Assembly (NCBI GenBank): GCA_018340375.1
Contig: JAFFJZ010000001.1
Location: 63,232,001 to 63,296,000, forward strand
Length of the DNA: 64,000 bases
Source: Gonatopus flavifemur
Lineage: Eukaryota; Arthropoda; Insecta; Hymenoptera; Dryinidae
Reading direction: 5' to 3'
Part shown: positions 1 to 10,653 of the stretch, one piece after another
Layout of the letters: the number at the start of each line of letters is the position of its first letter
Position numbering within the stretch: position 1 is the first letter of the stretch
Notes under the pieces: model-generated
Database searches by the model: none
The model's input: the letters and a program-made list of their open reading frames with translations, nothing else
Told to the model about the DNA's origin: nothing
Position numbers and translations under genes: made by a program

Positions 1-1
1 C

Positions 2-156
2 TACACTGTAAAAAGGAAGTCTTAAATTCAGGTCATTTCATGGCTGAATCTATGATGCAAACAAATTAAGCCGAAAAAACAATCGCCGACACAATAGGAA
101 AAAGCATTGTCTGAAATTGAGATGCAAACAGATTGAGACTTCCTTTTTACAGTGTA
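2..156. repeat. TA-flanked hairpin MITE (CACTGTAAAAAGG ends)
   Basis: The ends are perfect inverted copies of CACTGTAAAAAGGAAGTCT (4-22, and inverted at 136-154). TA lies directly outside both ends (2-3 and 155-156), as expected for a Tc1/mariner-type target duplication. At about 150 bp with no coding capacity it is a non-autonomous element. A single related end (cttcctttttaaagtg) occurs near 24793. Confidence 0.8.
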
Positions 157-694
157 TGTTATATAATGAGGGGATGATGAATGAACTTGATTATGCATAA
201 CGTTGCAATTATTACATTCTACACGTTCTATCGAGAATGAAAAGCTTGTTATCCCCTGTTGCATGACAACCCGATCGCCCGGTTTGTCAATTTCACAGAA
301 GGATATAGTCTGTTCACAGGCGCGATCTGGTTTTCATTATTAGATGTGTGAGATGTGGGTACTATACAGTGAGAAGAGTTATGCATAATCTACGAATAAA
401 CTATACATAACATGTACACAAAGAAACGGGTTTATATAAATATATTACATATATTTCTTTTTTTTATTATACGTGAGTTGTAAGAATATTAGATATAAAT
501 TATGCATATTTTATGTAACCCCATTTCTTGATACACCTCTCTGTCATATGAACACATAAATCAATCTGATCATTCAATCTGATAATAAATCACAGTTCAT
601 AATATTCTAGCATAAACAAGAATACAGTACAACATTTTCATGTTTTAAACCCAAATATTAGCTCCTGTTCAAAATATTTTTTACGGTCAAACTG

Positions 695-974
695 CACGGA
701 GAAAAAAGATTTCGTTATTTTAACGAATCCGTCTTCGCTGAACGGATTGAATAACCTAACGATGACATTTCACTGTGTTAATGAGCTAATTCGCTGTATT
801 GACTAACTGATTCGTTATAATTATCAGTCCTTCGCTAATTTTACGAAGCTTGATTCGCTGAAACAACGAATCGCCGTTCACTTCAGCGGACTTGCTTGCT
901 GTCCATATAATAACAAGCGAGTTTCGTTAAGACAGCGAAATTCTTGCTATTCCAACGAATTTTTTTTCTCCGTG
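695..974. repeat. Hairpin element, CACGGAGAAAAAA ends, AACGAA/TTCGTT words
   Basis: The ends CACGGAGAAAAAA and TTTTTTCTCCGTG are inverted copies 280 bp apart. The interior carries many copies of acgaa, ttcgct and ttcgtt in both orientations, so it can fold on itself at many registers. No clear target duplication is visible. The same end motif recurs at 20690 and 44563. Confidence 0.7.
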
Positions 975-1475
975 TGTTATTGCTAGAATCTGGCAAACAA
1001 ATCCTCACCAGTACTGGGCCTTTTGTAGATCCTCGGTTATTTCACATGGTTTGAGACATCTTTCGGACTTCCATTGTCTTTCGTACCGCATTGAAATTTA
1101 TCCCATGCTCAATTTAGAAAAGTGCCCTCTATTCGTTTCTATAATCAATGAACACTCCGAAGGAAAAGTACGTAAAGTTGATTTCAATTAAACAATCAGG
1201 GAAATTCTCTCACCCATGAAGCAGTACCCGGCTAGAAATTTTCTTTTTCCCGAGAATTGAAGTTTCTAAGGTCTTACTTTGGCACAGACCACCCCAACTT
1301 TGGCCAAGGTGAGGCCTTATATCCAAAGAGTCGCTTTCCTAGCAGGGTAGTAAAATTTATCGTACACATCTGTTCTGTATGAGATAATAACGAATGTATT
1401 GTGGAACAAACTGCCCGTATTACGTTTTTATATATATATTTCATCGTCATTATTGCAATGTTTAGAACACGGTAG

Positions 1476-1625
1476 AACCTGACAGTGAAAGGCGGAGGAT
1501 TCAACCAAGGTATGAAAACGATGATGAAGATCTTGCCGGTTCTGGAGAAGTCGAAGGAAGTGCTACCGAATCCGATTTGGGACATCATATCGTTCCAGAG
1601 GATCGTAGAAGTCACACTCCAGCAA
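1476..1625 (+). CDS. trol: Perlecan N-terminal acidic Ser-Gly exon (partial gene)
   Basis: A 150-nt exon bounded by ...ggtag and gtaagt, phase 1 at both ends. It encodes about 50 residues starting near PDSERRRIQPRYENDDED, followed by a Ser-Gly site in an acidic setting (EDLAGSGEVEGSATESD) and a Pro/Ser end (RRSHTPA). Acidic Ser-Gly clusters are the glycosaminoglycan attachment sites of perlecan domain I, so this stretch probably carries heparan sulfate on the secreted core protein. It joins in frame to the SEA exon at 3151. An alternative acceptor ten bases upstream (tttag, exon from 1466) also leaves an open frame but would need a phase-0 upstream exon. No initiator or signal peptide precedes it here, so the first exon must lie upstream of the window. 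Identity rests mainly on the exons that follow. Confidence 0.7.
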
Positions 1626-3150
1626 GTAAGTGGCCTTATCATATCAAATTTCTCTCACTTAATGTTTAGACAGGTCATCTGATAAAAAAAATTGAAATGA
1701 AGTCGTAAATACGCCATAGTTTTTTCTCACGGGATGTAATAATTTTTATCATAATATGAATTGGAATCGATTAGGTGCTTTTGTTAAATATTTGGCATAC
1801 CAACTCTTATCGTTGTACTAGCTTTCTGTTGTAACTTTGGAAATTGATGAGTGAATTCTCTATCCCGAACGTTCGTTGTACAAAACAGGATTCATAACAT
1901 TACTGTGGAAGAAAAATATAGAGTTAAATTTAATATGAAATCTTGCCCTAATAGCAAATGTATCTCTGGGACGATTTCTGAACGTTCAGAAAACCTCCCC
2001 TGCGTTCTATAAACCTTCCATAAACGTTTCAGTGGCACGTTGTAATGTCTGGATAGGAATAGAGAAACAAATTGACTCCTCAATCAAGATTACTATAATA
2101 CAGTCAAATTTACTATCAACAGAAACTTGATGAAATTTACAATGTTCTACAGTAAATTCTATTGGAAGTTAATATAGTAAATTCAACTCTGAATCATCAA
2201 TTATGTAATTGAATAACTCCGTTCAGCTCTAGGGTTGTTTCAAAGAATGTTTCTTCTTAGAGGATATTCTAGAAGAGAATTCCCAAGGGAAACTATAATG
2301 CTCTTCGTTATTCGAAATACAACAATCAACTCGAATCATTGTCAACAAGTGTTGCGAGTATCACAAAGAACATAAATTATCCTACAAAGTGTGTCAAAAC
2401 GCCAAACATATAAATGGAATGTTATTCTCTGCACAGCAGGATCTGTTGTATCGAATCGTATCATGTCCACCTACGCATAATCAAGTGCTCGATACCACAA
2501 TGAAAAGGTCATTTACGAAGTGTTTGTAAATTAATGAAATCCATCCCAATACCATCAATCACTTGTAACGCGATAAACAATTGGAACTCAAATCGATCTT
2601 CACTGTTGAATAATTCGCTTCATGTTGACGTGTTATTTTGACGAATATTTTTCTAAAGTTGAGTTCAAAAGCAGGGTTATATTAATCCAGCGACTGGATT
2701 AATAGGGTACCAATCGTTTTCGACATTTACTCTTTGCTGGGATATTATTTTTATTTGTTTGAAATCCTTGTTCCAAACGAGTAACTATATATATCTATTG
2801 ACCTACTTCGCTGTATGCGCTGTCCAGAACTTGATCGCATATTCCACTTTTCGCAATCCATCTTACTTGAATGTGTTTGATACTCATTTATGTTATTATT
2901 TTCAACTTTAAATTCAAATTTCTGTCGTTGATCCCAGACAGCACAATAGTTCAGAATAAGTTCATAGTGAATACCTTAAGAACTATGAGAATCCATAAAG
3001 AATTTTTGATCAATACGTCAGGGATAGCTGATGATGAGCATTTAGTTTTACAAATCCTTTCACACCTGCTCAAAAACTTTGAGTAATTTTGATGAATATT
3101 AATATTACGTGTGTACGAATTTGACATTGAGAACGAATTTTTGTTCGCAG
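1626..3150 (+). other. Perlecan intron, no recognised element
   Basis: Bounded by gtaagt and ttgttcgcag. Short open frames inside (for example around 2871-3086) show no domain and lack convincing splice partners. I see no inverted repeat or known repeat family. Confidence 0.6.
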
Positions 3151-3319
3151 GAATGTATAGAATCACTCTAACAGTTGGTGAACCGTACAGACGAGAATAC
3201 GCTGATAGGAACAGCAAGGAATATAAAGAATTGAGCAGAAATTTGACACAAGCTTTGGAGAAACTTTATACTTATCACCTTCCCGGATCCAATCACTTCG
3301 CTAACGTCATCAAGATATC
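3151..3319 (+). CDS. trol: Perlecan SEA domain, first half
   Basis: A 169-nt exon after the acceptor ttgttcgcag and before gtaagt, entering in phase 1 and leaving in phase 2. It encodes about 56 residues: a first beta strand (MYRITLTVGEPYRREY), then a helix (SKEYKELSRNLTQALEKLY) and a second strand (HFANVIKIS). This is the alpha/beta order of a SEA domain, and vertebrate perlecan domain I has the same arrangement just after its acidic Ser-Gly region. The split codon at the end is completed by the first base of the next exon. SEA domains sit in heavily O-glycosylated extracellular proteins; in perlecan the domain is thought to support glycosaminoglycan addition. One N-glycosylation sequon (NLT) lies in the helix. 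Confidence 0.85.
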
Positions 3320-3739
3320 GTAAGTTGTTCGCTTTGATGTTGAATTCACGTGAATTCATAATTCTATAGAATCTTTTGAAACAATTAGATACCAAAAAGA
3401 ACACACGAACATAACAAAATTCAAGGAAATTGATTTTTTGAGAGAACAATTCCATGCTTTCTTTCCCATTTTCTTGCACCCTACAGATTGTACATAAAAA
3501 ACTCAACTTTCACACTCGGTTTTCCGAACCACGAGTAATTATGAATCTCATCGATTGAAAAAGTATCGTGACTTTTTTATACACTATTGATTCTTTTTGC
3601 TGATCTTTCAATACTCTATTCTGATTCGTGAGATAGTAAGTCTATTGTTATTTGAAGAGAAAAAGTTCCCATTCGGCAGGTTTGATTAAACTTTACTGTA
3701 AAAAATAATTGTGGAATTTTCCCCCCAAAAGATTTTATG

Positions 3740-3876
3740 GAAGTTTGAATCGTTATTTATCTTCTCGAATCAACTCCTTGGAACTGGAAATATCGTTCAA
3801 AGAATCTAATAACAGATTTTAAGTCTTCAATGTTCACGCATTTCGTTGTTCGATTACCAATTCGTTCAAAATTCCT
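3740..3876. repeat. Partial GAAGTTTGAATCG MITE (copy 1)
   Basis: Starts with gaagtttgaatcgtt and shares the internal text ctccttggaactggaaa and tcaattcgtt-like right end with the complete copies at 10145, 19041 and 50879. Part of the left interior is deleted and the right end is decayed. Confidence 0.7.
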
Positions 3877-4178
3877 TCATGAATGAAAAATTCTGTACCA
3901 CAATTTAGTGAACTTTTCGTTCAATTTTAGAAAATTCAACCCAAATTTGCCTAAGAGGCAAAATAGATTCTCAAAGTGGGGGAAAATCCTCTTCACCACT
4001 GGTGTGAAGAGAAACTCCCTACAAAGTTTTTTCATAATATTTAATGTTACTGTTATTTTTCTCTAGAACAACATTTTTTGACAACAATTCATAAGAAATG
4101 TTGCAAATCATTGTACAATTTTCGTCTGGATTTACCGTGATGAAGAAGCAAAATTAATTTGACAAAATTGCATTTCAG

Positions 4179-4339
4179 GCCAACATCCGATGCATTTGCA
4201 TCACAAGTCACATTAGATATTGGATCAACGTACACGGATGAACGCCAGATGCGATCGCTTCTCGAAGAGCAGCTCCAGTACCACTCCCTGGACAGAATTC
4301 AGATACGACCGGAAGGATTTACCTTTAGAAGTTTCCAAG
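4179..4339 (+). CDS. trol: Perlecan SEA domain, second half
   Basis: A 161-nt exon between catttcag and gtaaca. Its first base completes a serine codon split across the intron, and the exon leaves in phase 1. It encodes about 53 residues: SPTSDAFASQVTLDIGS, a helix (DERQMRSLLEEQLQYHS) and the end RIQIRPEGFTFRSFQ. The last segment resembles the end of the vertebrate perlecan SEA domain (Gly-Phe-x-Phe-Arg), which fixes the identity. The Gly-Ser-Val-Val-Val type autocleavage site of mucin SEA domains is absent at the expected turn (SDAFASQV), so self-cleavage is not expected. The next exon in phase is LDLa module 1, more than 6 kb downstream. Confidence 0.85.
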
Positions 4340-5086
4340 GTAACAGTATGAAAAAAATCGATAAAACAGGTTTACACACATTGATGAAGCGTGAAAATGA
4401 TCGATTTAATGACGAACATTATCATATATTACCAAGCGGATAATTCTTTGATGATCGTAATACTCGTAATCATTCGATTTCCTTTGATCTCGATCCATAA
4501 TGAATGAATATTATTATTTTTGATAGATTTTTATTCGATTCTCGAGATCATTTGATATGTAGATGATGCGTAATAATTACCTTGTTGGACATTTTCTGGA
4601 TACGATCTTGATTGCGTGGAATTTCTTTACAATATTCACAATTTATGGAAATTTCATCTGAGCTACACTGTATCTTCACATCTAATGTTACATCTTTGTT
4701 TGAATAATATTCGAAATATCAAGTACAGAGATTATAGAACTCCATTCACAATTCTCATGTTCAAAAATATACGGACAAAAATAGAAAAAATAGAAGGTGC
4801 TGTATCAAAAATTCTTCGTATAAGGGAAGAGTGTTTTAGAAGCATTCCCTACGTACAAAGTTCATAGATCTCTTGTCTAACTTCGTCCAATGATTAGTGA
4901 ATAGAATCGAGTTGAATTATCAGATGCACTTTTCTGTTGTACTCAAGAAGATGCAGTTACGACATTTTTCCATCCCATTATTTCAACAAAAATCAACACG
5001 GAGGGCAAGATTCAGTTTTCAGTAGATTCAAGTTTCATGAAAAACTGTGAATCCATTTGGATACGTTTCAAAATTTCCACGCGTGT

Positions 5087-5665
5087 ATTGCCTATAATGA
5101 CAATGGGCCCCAGACTGGGTTCATTCCCTTTAACCCAGTATTGGGGAATGACGATGGGGTCCATGTTGGCTCAATCTTGACCCTGTTGTGCTTTCCCATA
5201 CAATTATGGTTGGTAGAAAATGGAAATAATGAATCTTAGTACGGGCACATTTGAACTTGGCCCCAATTTGGACCAGCGTTAGGCCAAGATTGGGGTGAAT
5301 TTATATCCCGAGCATGTGTGTACAATCCTCAGCGTGTATGAATTTTGTTCCCACTTTGGTCCAGTTTTGGGCTCATGTAGGCACGATGGGGCTCAACACT
5401 AGGTCCAAGACTGAGCCAAAGTGGGGCTGAAATTCATGCCCGCTGGGGTAGAATTCAAAGCAATTTTCCAATTTCAAAAAAAAAGGGAGGGGCAGTATTT
5501 ATTGCCTAGTCTGGGTTCATGCTGGGCCCATGGTGTTACCAATCCTCGGGCAGAGCAATACAGCCACGCTGGGAAAGGTGTTATCATCTCAAGGTTGGCT
5601 CCATTTGTCTTCCCAGCTTGGTCCCACTTCGGGCAACATGGGCACTTAGGTTCTTTTTTTCTCAT
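5087..5665. repeat. GGCCCA/TTGGGC word array
   Basis: About 580 bp dense in variants of gggttcattccc, ggcccca, ggccaagattgggg and ttgggctcatg in both orientations. It resembles the interiors of the elements at 6386 and 32640. Short open frames here are by-products of the repeat. I could not define terminal repeats. Confidence 0.6.
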
Positions 5666-5747
5666 ATTTCAAAGTATCTGTGGAGCTATTTCCAATTTAT
5701 CAACACTATCAGTCTCTATATGAATGCTTTCAACGTACACTCTCATA

Positions 5748-6065
5748 TACAGGGTGGCCCAAAAAACACTTCCGGCCTTCCACCAGCGTGTTCTTGAGAA
5801 AAAACTCAACAACTTTTCCCTTTACCATTTTTTGATCTGAGCCTCAGTTCCTGAGTTATAAACAAAATAAGTTGACCATTCAGGTGGCGAGTGCATCGGC
5901 TACTCCGATGATCAATGAGTAAACTTATGTAACTTCTACTAGATTGTTTGAAGTCAACTCTGAAACTAAGCCTCAGATCAAAAAATGGTAAAGGAAAGAG
6001 TTGTTCAGTTTTCTCTCAGGAACACGCTGGTGGAAGGCCGAGAGTGTTTTCTGGGACACCCTGTA
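5748..6065. repeat. TACAGGGTG hairpin MITE
   Basis: Ends TACAGGGTGGCCCA and TGGGACACCCTGTA form an inverted pair, with arms of over 100 bp that share ttccaccagcgtgttc, tttaccattttttgatctga and their complements. TA duplications lie at 5746-5747 and 6066-6067. The acagggtgtccc end is a recurrent MITE end in insect genomes. No coding capacity. Confidence 0.8.
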
Positions 6066-6385
6066 TATTACAGCTTTTGATGGAGCAAGAAATTGAATAT
6101 ATCGGAGAATTAATGTACAGAAATATTCCAGTACCAAGACCCAGTAGAATTCCAGTTTTTTTTTCATAGTGTAGACCCTGAGAGAATCATACAAAGCTCT
6201 CGGATATTTCAGCTCCCACAGTTTTGGGTGTCAGGGCTTTGTTAATTCGTTTTCAATATTTCAATATTCTAGTTTTATATGTTTCTCTTCGTATAATACT
6301 TCATAATGTATCATCACATCAGTGAGAAACTCGCTTTTCAAATAAGATAACGCTGAACGTAATCTTTTCACATTTCATAACATTA

Positions 6386-6970
6386 CCCATGTGAAAATTT
6401 ATCAGTGGCGCGAGGTTGACCCAGCCATGACGAGCATTCGCGGAGCCTTGTGAGAAAGCCTGACTAAAGACTGAAATGATAACATCTTGTCAGCAATTAA
6501 CAGGCTTCAATTTTGACGCCTGGGGCAACAATGCAATTCAATGGTTCTGCCATGATTGGCCGATACAAAACTTTTACTATAGAACCAGGGTTGGTTCAAT
6601 CCTGAACCAATCATGGCTGGCACAAAATTGCACAAACAGTGTTCTAACACTTTTCATCTTTGTATTGCCGATACAGGCACGATGCTACATTTATTGTTAA
6701 TCAATGTTGGCGCAATTTGAATCCCCTACACGGAAAAAAAATGATGTGGTTGATATTCGGATAGCTAAAACTTAGATATGGTAGCTATTTCTTAGCCATC
6801 ACAACAAAAGTTCTAGCTTTTGTAGTTATTTTTTTCCGCTATCCAAATATCAAATACACGAAATAGCTAGCACAGCGAATTATTTTTTTCCGTGTACGCT
6901 TGGCTGCCAGGCCTGGCCCAAGCCATCGCTCGTGATCCACATTGGCGCAATCGCTAAATTTTTACATGGG
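6386..6970. repeat. CCCATGTGAAAATTT element with TTGGCC words, carrying a nested MITE
   Basis: Ends CCCATGTGAAAATTTATC and GCTAAATTTTTACATGGG are imperfect inverted copies, flanked by TA at 6384-6385 and 6971-6972. The interior has repeated words such as ttggcc, ggttggttcaa and gaaccaatcatggctgg. Parts of the interior are shared in inverse orientation with 40883-41130 and 51600-51750. A second element (6729-6894) sits inside it. Confidence 0.7.
6729..6894. repeat. CACGGAAAAAAA MITE with TAGCTA words, nested
   Basis: Inverted ends CACGGAAAAAAA and TTTTTTTCCGTG with TA at 6727-6728 and 6895-6896. The interior repeats gatattcggatagcta, tagctat and gctatccaaatatc. It interrupts the element at 6386-6970, so it is the younger of the two. 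Relatives lie at 7305-7470 and 28228-28370. Confidence 0.75.
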
Positions 6971-7017
6971 TACCTATCACCTTTCCAAATACTTTTTATA
7001 ATACATTCAACGACACA

Positions 7018-7293
7018 AGAACGACCTGGTTAAAACATTCGTAGTCGCAATAACTTGAAGTCTGGTTCGATTCACCAGGAAATGTGACTGTGATGTCTAG
7101 AAAAAGTGGTTGAAGCAAAAATTAACCACATTTTTCAGGTTAGAAAATCCAGATTCTTTTCTTGGCGTGACAACCAAAATATGTAGTTGATTTTGGCTTC
7201 AAGTACTTTTTTTGGACGTCACAATCACATTTCCTGGTGAATCGAACCAGATTTCAAGTTATTGCCACCACGAATGCTTCAACCAGATCGTTT
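7018..7293. repeat. Inverted repeat, about 130-bp arms
   Basis: The left arm begins gaacgacctggttaaaac and contains cgcaataacttgaag and gattcaccaggaaatgtg. The right arm is its complement with scattered mismatches and ends near caaccagatcgtt. Only a short loop separates the arms. It is non-coding and probably a hairpin MITE. Confidence 0.75.
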
Positions 7294-7304
7294 TTCTGTC
7301 AGTG

Positions 7305-7470
7305 TTGAACAAAATAATTCGCTATGGTAGCGATATTCCTATGTTTAATATTTGGATAATCAAAAATATTGCTGCAGTAGCTAAATTTCAGATACTATAG
7401 CAGTCACTCTTTTTGCTATAGCTGAAAAATAGCTACCACAGCTAATTATTAGCTATCCAAATATCGACAA
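7305..7470. repeat. Relative of the TAGCTA-word MITE
   Basis: Contains cgctatggtagcgatattc, tttggataatc, tagctaaatttcaga and tagctatccaaatatcg, matching the interior of 6729-6894. Its ends are degraded. Its right edge abuts the next element. Confidence 0.55.
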
Positions 7471-8140
7471 CACGGTGAAAATTAATCAAAATTCTCCTGT
7501 ACGCAGCAACCAGAAAATTCTGATCATGGGATAGGAAATTAATTTCCGGTACTCGCACTAAAAAAGAATGTGGTGAAGCCAACTTCGCGGTGAGTTTAAA
7601 TACGGCGAATCTTGCCGCGAAGTTGAGTTAGCTGAATATCGATTGAAGTAATTGCTTATTCAGCCAATTTCCCAACCAGAAATCTACAAGTGGCACAGTA
7701 CTGCACCAGTACTGGCCAAGACTGGCAGGGTACTGGCATTTGTCTGGAATGATAACGCTTCTCAGTACTGGGGATTGAGTACTAATACCATTATTCGCAA
7801 TCAGTGCAGGGCCAGTACTGGGTTAGTACCTGGCCGGTATTAAGTTCTCAGTACTGGTTTATCAGTACAGGCATAGTACTGTATTTTTATGAATCCAGTA
7901 CTGATTTCGTACGTGTTGGCCAAGTGTTGAAGACCCAATACTGGCATTGTACTGCACCTCAATTTCGCGGCGAGATTCGCCGTATTGAAACTCGCCGCGA
8001 GGTTGGCTCCACTACATTTTTTTTCAGTGTGTATATAAAATTTCCCATAAATTTAACGGAAAATTCCAAATTTTATGGGATGTTGTTTTAATCACTTTTG
8101 AACAGTTATATGAAGTTTCCCATAGAAATTTTTTACAGTG
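7471..8140 (-). repeat. CACTGTARAAAATTT MITE, split by an insertion
   Basis: Read on the - strand from 8140 it begins cactgtaaaaaatttctatg, and past the insertion it continues with taccggaaattaatttc and ends near tttcaccgtg. The same order occurs in intact copies at 31342-31570 and 37205-37443. The inserted block 7556-8029 separates the two halves; without it the length is near 200 bp, close to the intact copies. Confidence 0.7.
7556..8029. repeat. CACTAAAAAAG hairpin element with a CAGTACTGG word array
   Basis: Outer arms CACTAAAAAAGAATGTGG...aagccaacttcgcggtgag and ctcgccgcgaggttggct...ACATTTTTTTTCAGTG are inverted copies. Between them, about 7690-7960 carries more than ten variants of the palindromic word cagtactgg or its halves (gtactggc, ccagtactg). 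The arms and the array may be two nested insertions. Open frames across it are by-products of the array. Confidence 0.7.
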
Positions 8141-8146
8141 AACATA

Positions 8147-9428
8147 TTAGGTGTACAAATAAGTTTCCGCGGTTTGTCAAAAGATGGCCCCACCAGAAGG
8201 TTATGGAGAAATTGTCAGATGTAAAACGTAATATCCCAAGTTTAGTCATCTGGCAACACCATAACCTTAAAGTACTAGTGATTCCGTATCAGCATCACGT
8301 AATTTTTTTCGTGCAAAAATGTCAAGTTTTATTCCGAATAAGCATCATTTGCGGGAACTTTTGATTGACTTCTTTAATGTGAAAAAATCTGCAGCTGAGG
8401 CGCATCGATTGCTTCTAGAAGCATATGGTGAAGCTGCTTTAAGTGAGAGAAGTTGTCAGGAATGGTTTCAAAAGTTTAAGAACGGTGAGTTTGACGTTAA
8501 AGACAAAGAACGCAGTGGAAGGCCGAAAGTGTACGAAGACATGGAATTAGAAGTACTATTGGAGGAAGATTCGTCCCAAACGCAAAAAGAACTTGCACTT
8601 ACTCTACAAGTGACTCAACAAGCAATTTCACATCGTTTAAAATCGTTAGGAATGATTCAAAAACAAGGAAATTGGGTTCCATATGAACTAAAGCCGAGAG
8701 ACGTTGAACGCCGATTATGCATGAGTGAAATGCTGCTTGCCAGGAATAAAAAAGAGTTTTTGCATCGTATAGTCACTGGTGACGAAAAATGGATTCACTA
8801 CGATAATCCAAAGAAGAGAAAGTCATGGGTTAAGCCCGGCGAACCATCAACATCGACAGCTAAGCCGAATATTCATGGAAAAAACTCATGCTGTGTATTT
8901 GGTGGGATCAGCTTGGTGTCGTGTATTATGAATTGCTGAAACCAAGCGAAACCATTACTGGAGCTCTCTACCGAACACAATTGATGAGATTGAGTCGGGC
9001 ACTTAAGGAAAAACGCGCCCATTACTACTCCAGACACGACAAAATTATTCTTTTACACGATAATGCTCGTCCACATGTTGCGGCGCCGGTAAAAACATAC
9101 TTGGAAACACTCAACTGGGAAGTTTTACCCCACCCGCCGTATTCACCAGACTTAGCCCCTTCTGATTATCACCTGTTCCGGTCGATGGCACATGGTCTGT
9201 CTGAGCAGCGCTTCACATCATATGAAGACACCAAAAATTGGCTAGATTTGTGGATAGCGTCAAAAGATGAAGAGTTTTTTCGACGGGGTATCCGAATGTT
9301 GCCAGAAAGATGGGGAAAAGTAGTGGCAAATGATGGAAAATACTTTGAATAAAACGTAATGTACTTTTCCTTTACAATGAATTCCTAATTTTTTATAAAA
9401 AACCGCGGAAACTTATTTGTACACCTAA
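8147..9428 (+). mobile_element. Mos1-like mariner transposon, nearly intact
   Basis: A 1282-bp element with about 29-bp terminal inverted repeats that look perfect: TTAGGTGTACAAATAAGT at 8147, followed by TTCCGCGGTTT, and the complement at the right end. TA duplications lie at 8145-8146 and 9429-9430. It carries one transposase gene (8319-9352) in the usual position with short untranslated ends. The length is close to Mos1. Identical ends and an almost open gene suggest recent insertion. It lies seven bases past the end of the split MITE at 7471-8140. Confidence 0.93.
8319..9352 (+). pseudogene. Mariner transposase (DD34D), one frame disruption
   Basis: The transposase cuts and pastes the element at TA sites. 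The first open part (8319 to about 8885) starts MSSFIPNKHHLRELL and includes the helix-turn-helix DNA-binding half (WFQKFKNGEFDV, then TLQVTQQAISHRLKSLG), the linker WVPYEL and the first catalytic aspartate (TGDEKW). The second part runs in another frame from about 8888 to the stop at 9352. It has CIWWDQLGVVYYELLKP, the second aspartate (LHDNARPH), the third aspartate 34 residues later (YSPDLAPSDYH), and ends NDGKYFE. The break follows an A run (ggaaaaaactcatg) and fits loss of one base. The order and wording match the mauritiana subfamily. As read here the protein would stop before the second catalytic residue, so the copy is inactive unless this is a sequencing error. Confidence 0.92.
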
Positions 9429-9430
9429 TA

Positions 9431-10144
9431 ATTTTTTCCCGGCTATATAACTGAAAATAGCACGAAAATATTTATGTCAATCGAATAATTGAAAATTAGA
9501 ATCTTCAAAAGAAAAGCTATGAACAATAGCGAGTTCATATGGCTCTAAGTCCAGTCAATGCGTACATACAACATGAAATGCAAGAATAATTGATGGTATG
9601 AAATCAACTTGTTCTTCATCAAATCGATCATTTTACTTAGTCGCGAGCGATCATCGAGAAAGGTAAATGGGTAATAGAAATGATGATAATAATGATGATC
9701 GGTAACCGTGCACGAGGAATGCAAAGTAATAATCGATTACAAATCGCTGATTCACATCTTTGTTATTTACCATTTAAAAAGTAGTTCTTTCATAAACACA
9801 CACTTGCATCATGAATCAAATATGTGTACCTACGTATATGCATGTTTTCGTATTTCAATATATCGATATTTTTATATTAAAAGGTATTATTATGTAGTAT
9901 CTTACATCTTGCGGCATTCATTTACATAATTAAACATCATCATAAAGAATGAAATTATCGATTTATTGAATCGTATGACAATTTATCAAGTACTCGTAGT
10001 AATTTTTCTCTCACTCAAGAATGTGAAAGAAGAACTTTTTATGTATCCCAATAACTTTCACAATCAAATGAACACAATTTGCATGTTTTCCTCTTGGACA
10101 AACAAAACAAAACCTCGAATACAAACCTTCATACACTTATGTGG
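9431..10144. other. Intronic sequence, nothing recognised
   Basis: AT-rich sequence with short random open frames, no inverted repeats that I can see and no splice-flanked coding segment. Confidence 0.5.
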
Positions 10145-10337
10145 TTGAAGTTTGAATCGTTTATGAAAACAAAAAGAAAATTTGAACTCACAAAATCTGA
10201 TATATCATTGTCATTTATCGATATCTCACAAATTATTCACTCCTTGGAACTGGGAACATTGACTGCAAAATTTTGGGTCTTCAACAGCTAAGTGTTTCGT
10301 TATTCGGCACCTTTCAATAAACGATTCAAACTTCAAC
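10145..10337. repeat. GAAGTTTGAATCG MITE (copy 2, complete)
   Basis: Ends gttgaagtttgaatcgttta and aaacgattcaaacttcaac are inverted copies. The interior holds gaactcacaaaatctgat, ctccttggaactggga and ttttgggtcttcaacagcta, shared across the family. Peptides of the type KFESFxxTKRKFxLTKSD predicted at several places in this window come from this element and are not genes. Confidence 0.85.
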
Positions 10338-10506
10338 AACGTATACACCTTTTCCAATTTTTCAACGAGAACAAATTGTATAGAATTAAGGTAAAATTGT
10401 AGAAACTATTGATATTTTGAGTTGAAAAAAACTACACGTAAGTTTCTCTTGAATTCACTTGACGTACCATATACGTGTGCATGATTACATGTTTGATGTC
10501 GAGCAG

Positions 10507-10653
10507 CTGAAGGCAATGGAGAACCAGAATGTGATGCCTCAACAGAATTAAGATGTAAAAATGGTGCTTGCGTGTCATTAGAGTCAAGATGCGATGGAAT
10601 AAATCAATGTGCCGATGGATCCGACGAAGAACATTGCGGTTCTCGGGAAACTC
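10507..10653 (+). CDS. trol: Perlecan LDLa module 1
   Basis: A 147-nt exon, phase 1 at both ends, after the tandem acceptor gtcgagcag (a NAGNAG site, so one residue may vary) and before gtaagt. It encodes [20 protein letters not shown] and then [29 protein letters not shown]. Six cysteines and the calcium-binding acidic run ([10 protein letters not shown]) make a complete LDL-receptor class A module. In perlecan domain II such modules bind lipoproteins and morphogen carriers in the basement membrane. It follows the SEA exons in phase, as in the known domain order. On the opposite strand there is only a shadow frame. Confidence 0.88.

Larger units (their letters stand above)
4340..10506 (+). 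other. Perlecan intron carrying a transposon cluster
   Basis: An intron of 6.2 kb. From 4340 to about 5080 I see nothing recognisable. From 5087 to 9428 it is almost entirely repeats: word arrays, three hairpin MITEs, an inverted repeat, a nested MITE stack and a mariner. From 9431 to 10144 nothing is recognised, and then a GAAG-type MITE lies just before the first LDLa exon. Confidence 0.65.

Noticed and set aside
2871..3086. 71-codon frame just before the SEA exon
   Set aside because: No acceptor/donor pair that keeps the perlecan phase, and no SEA-like or other domain text.
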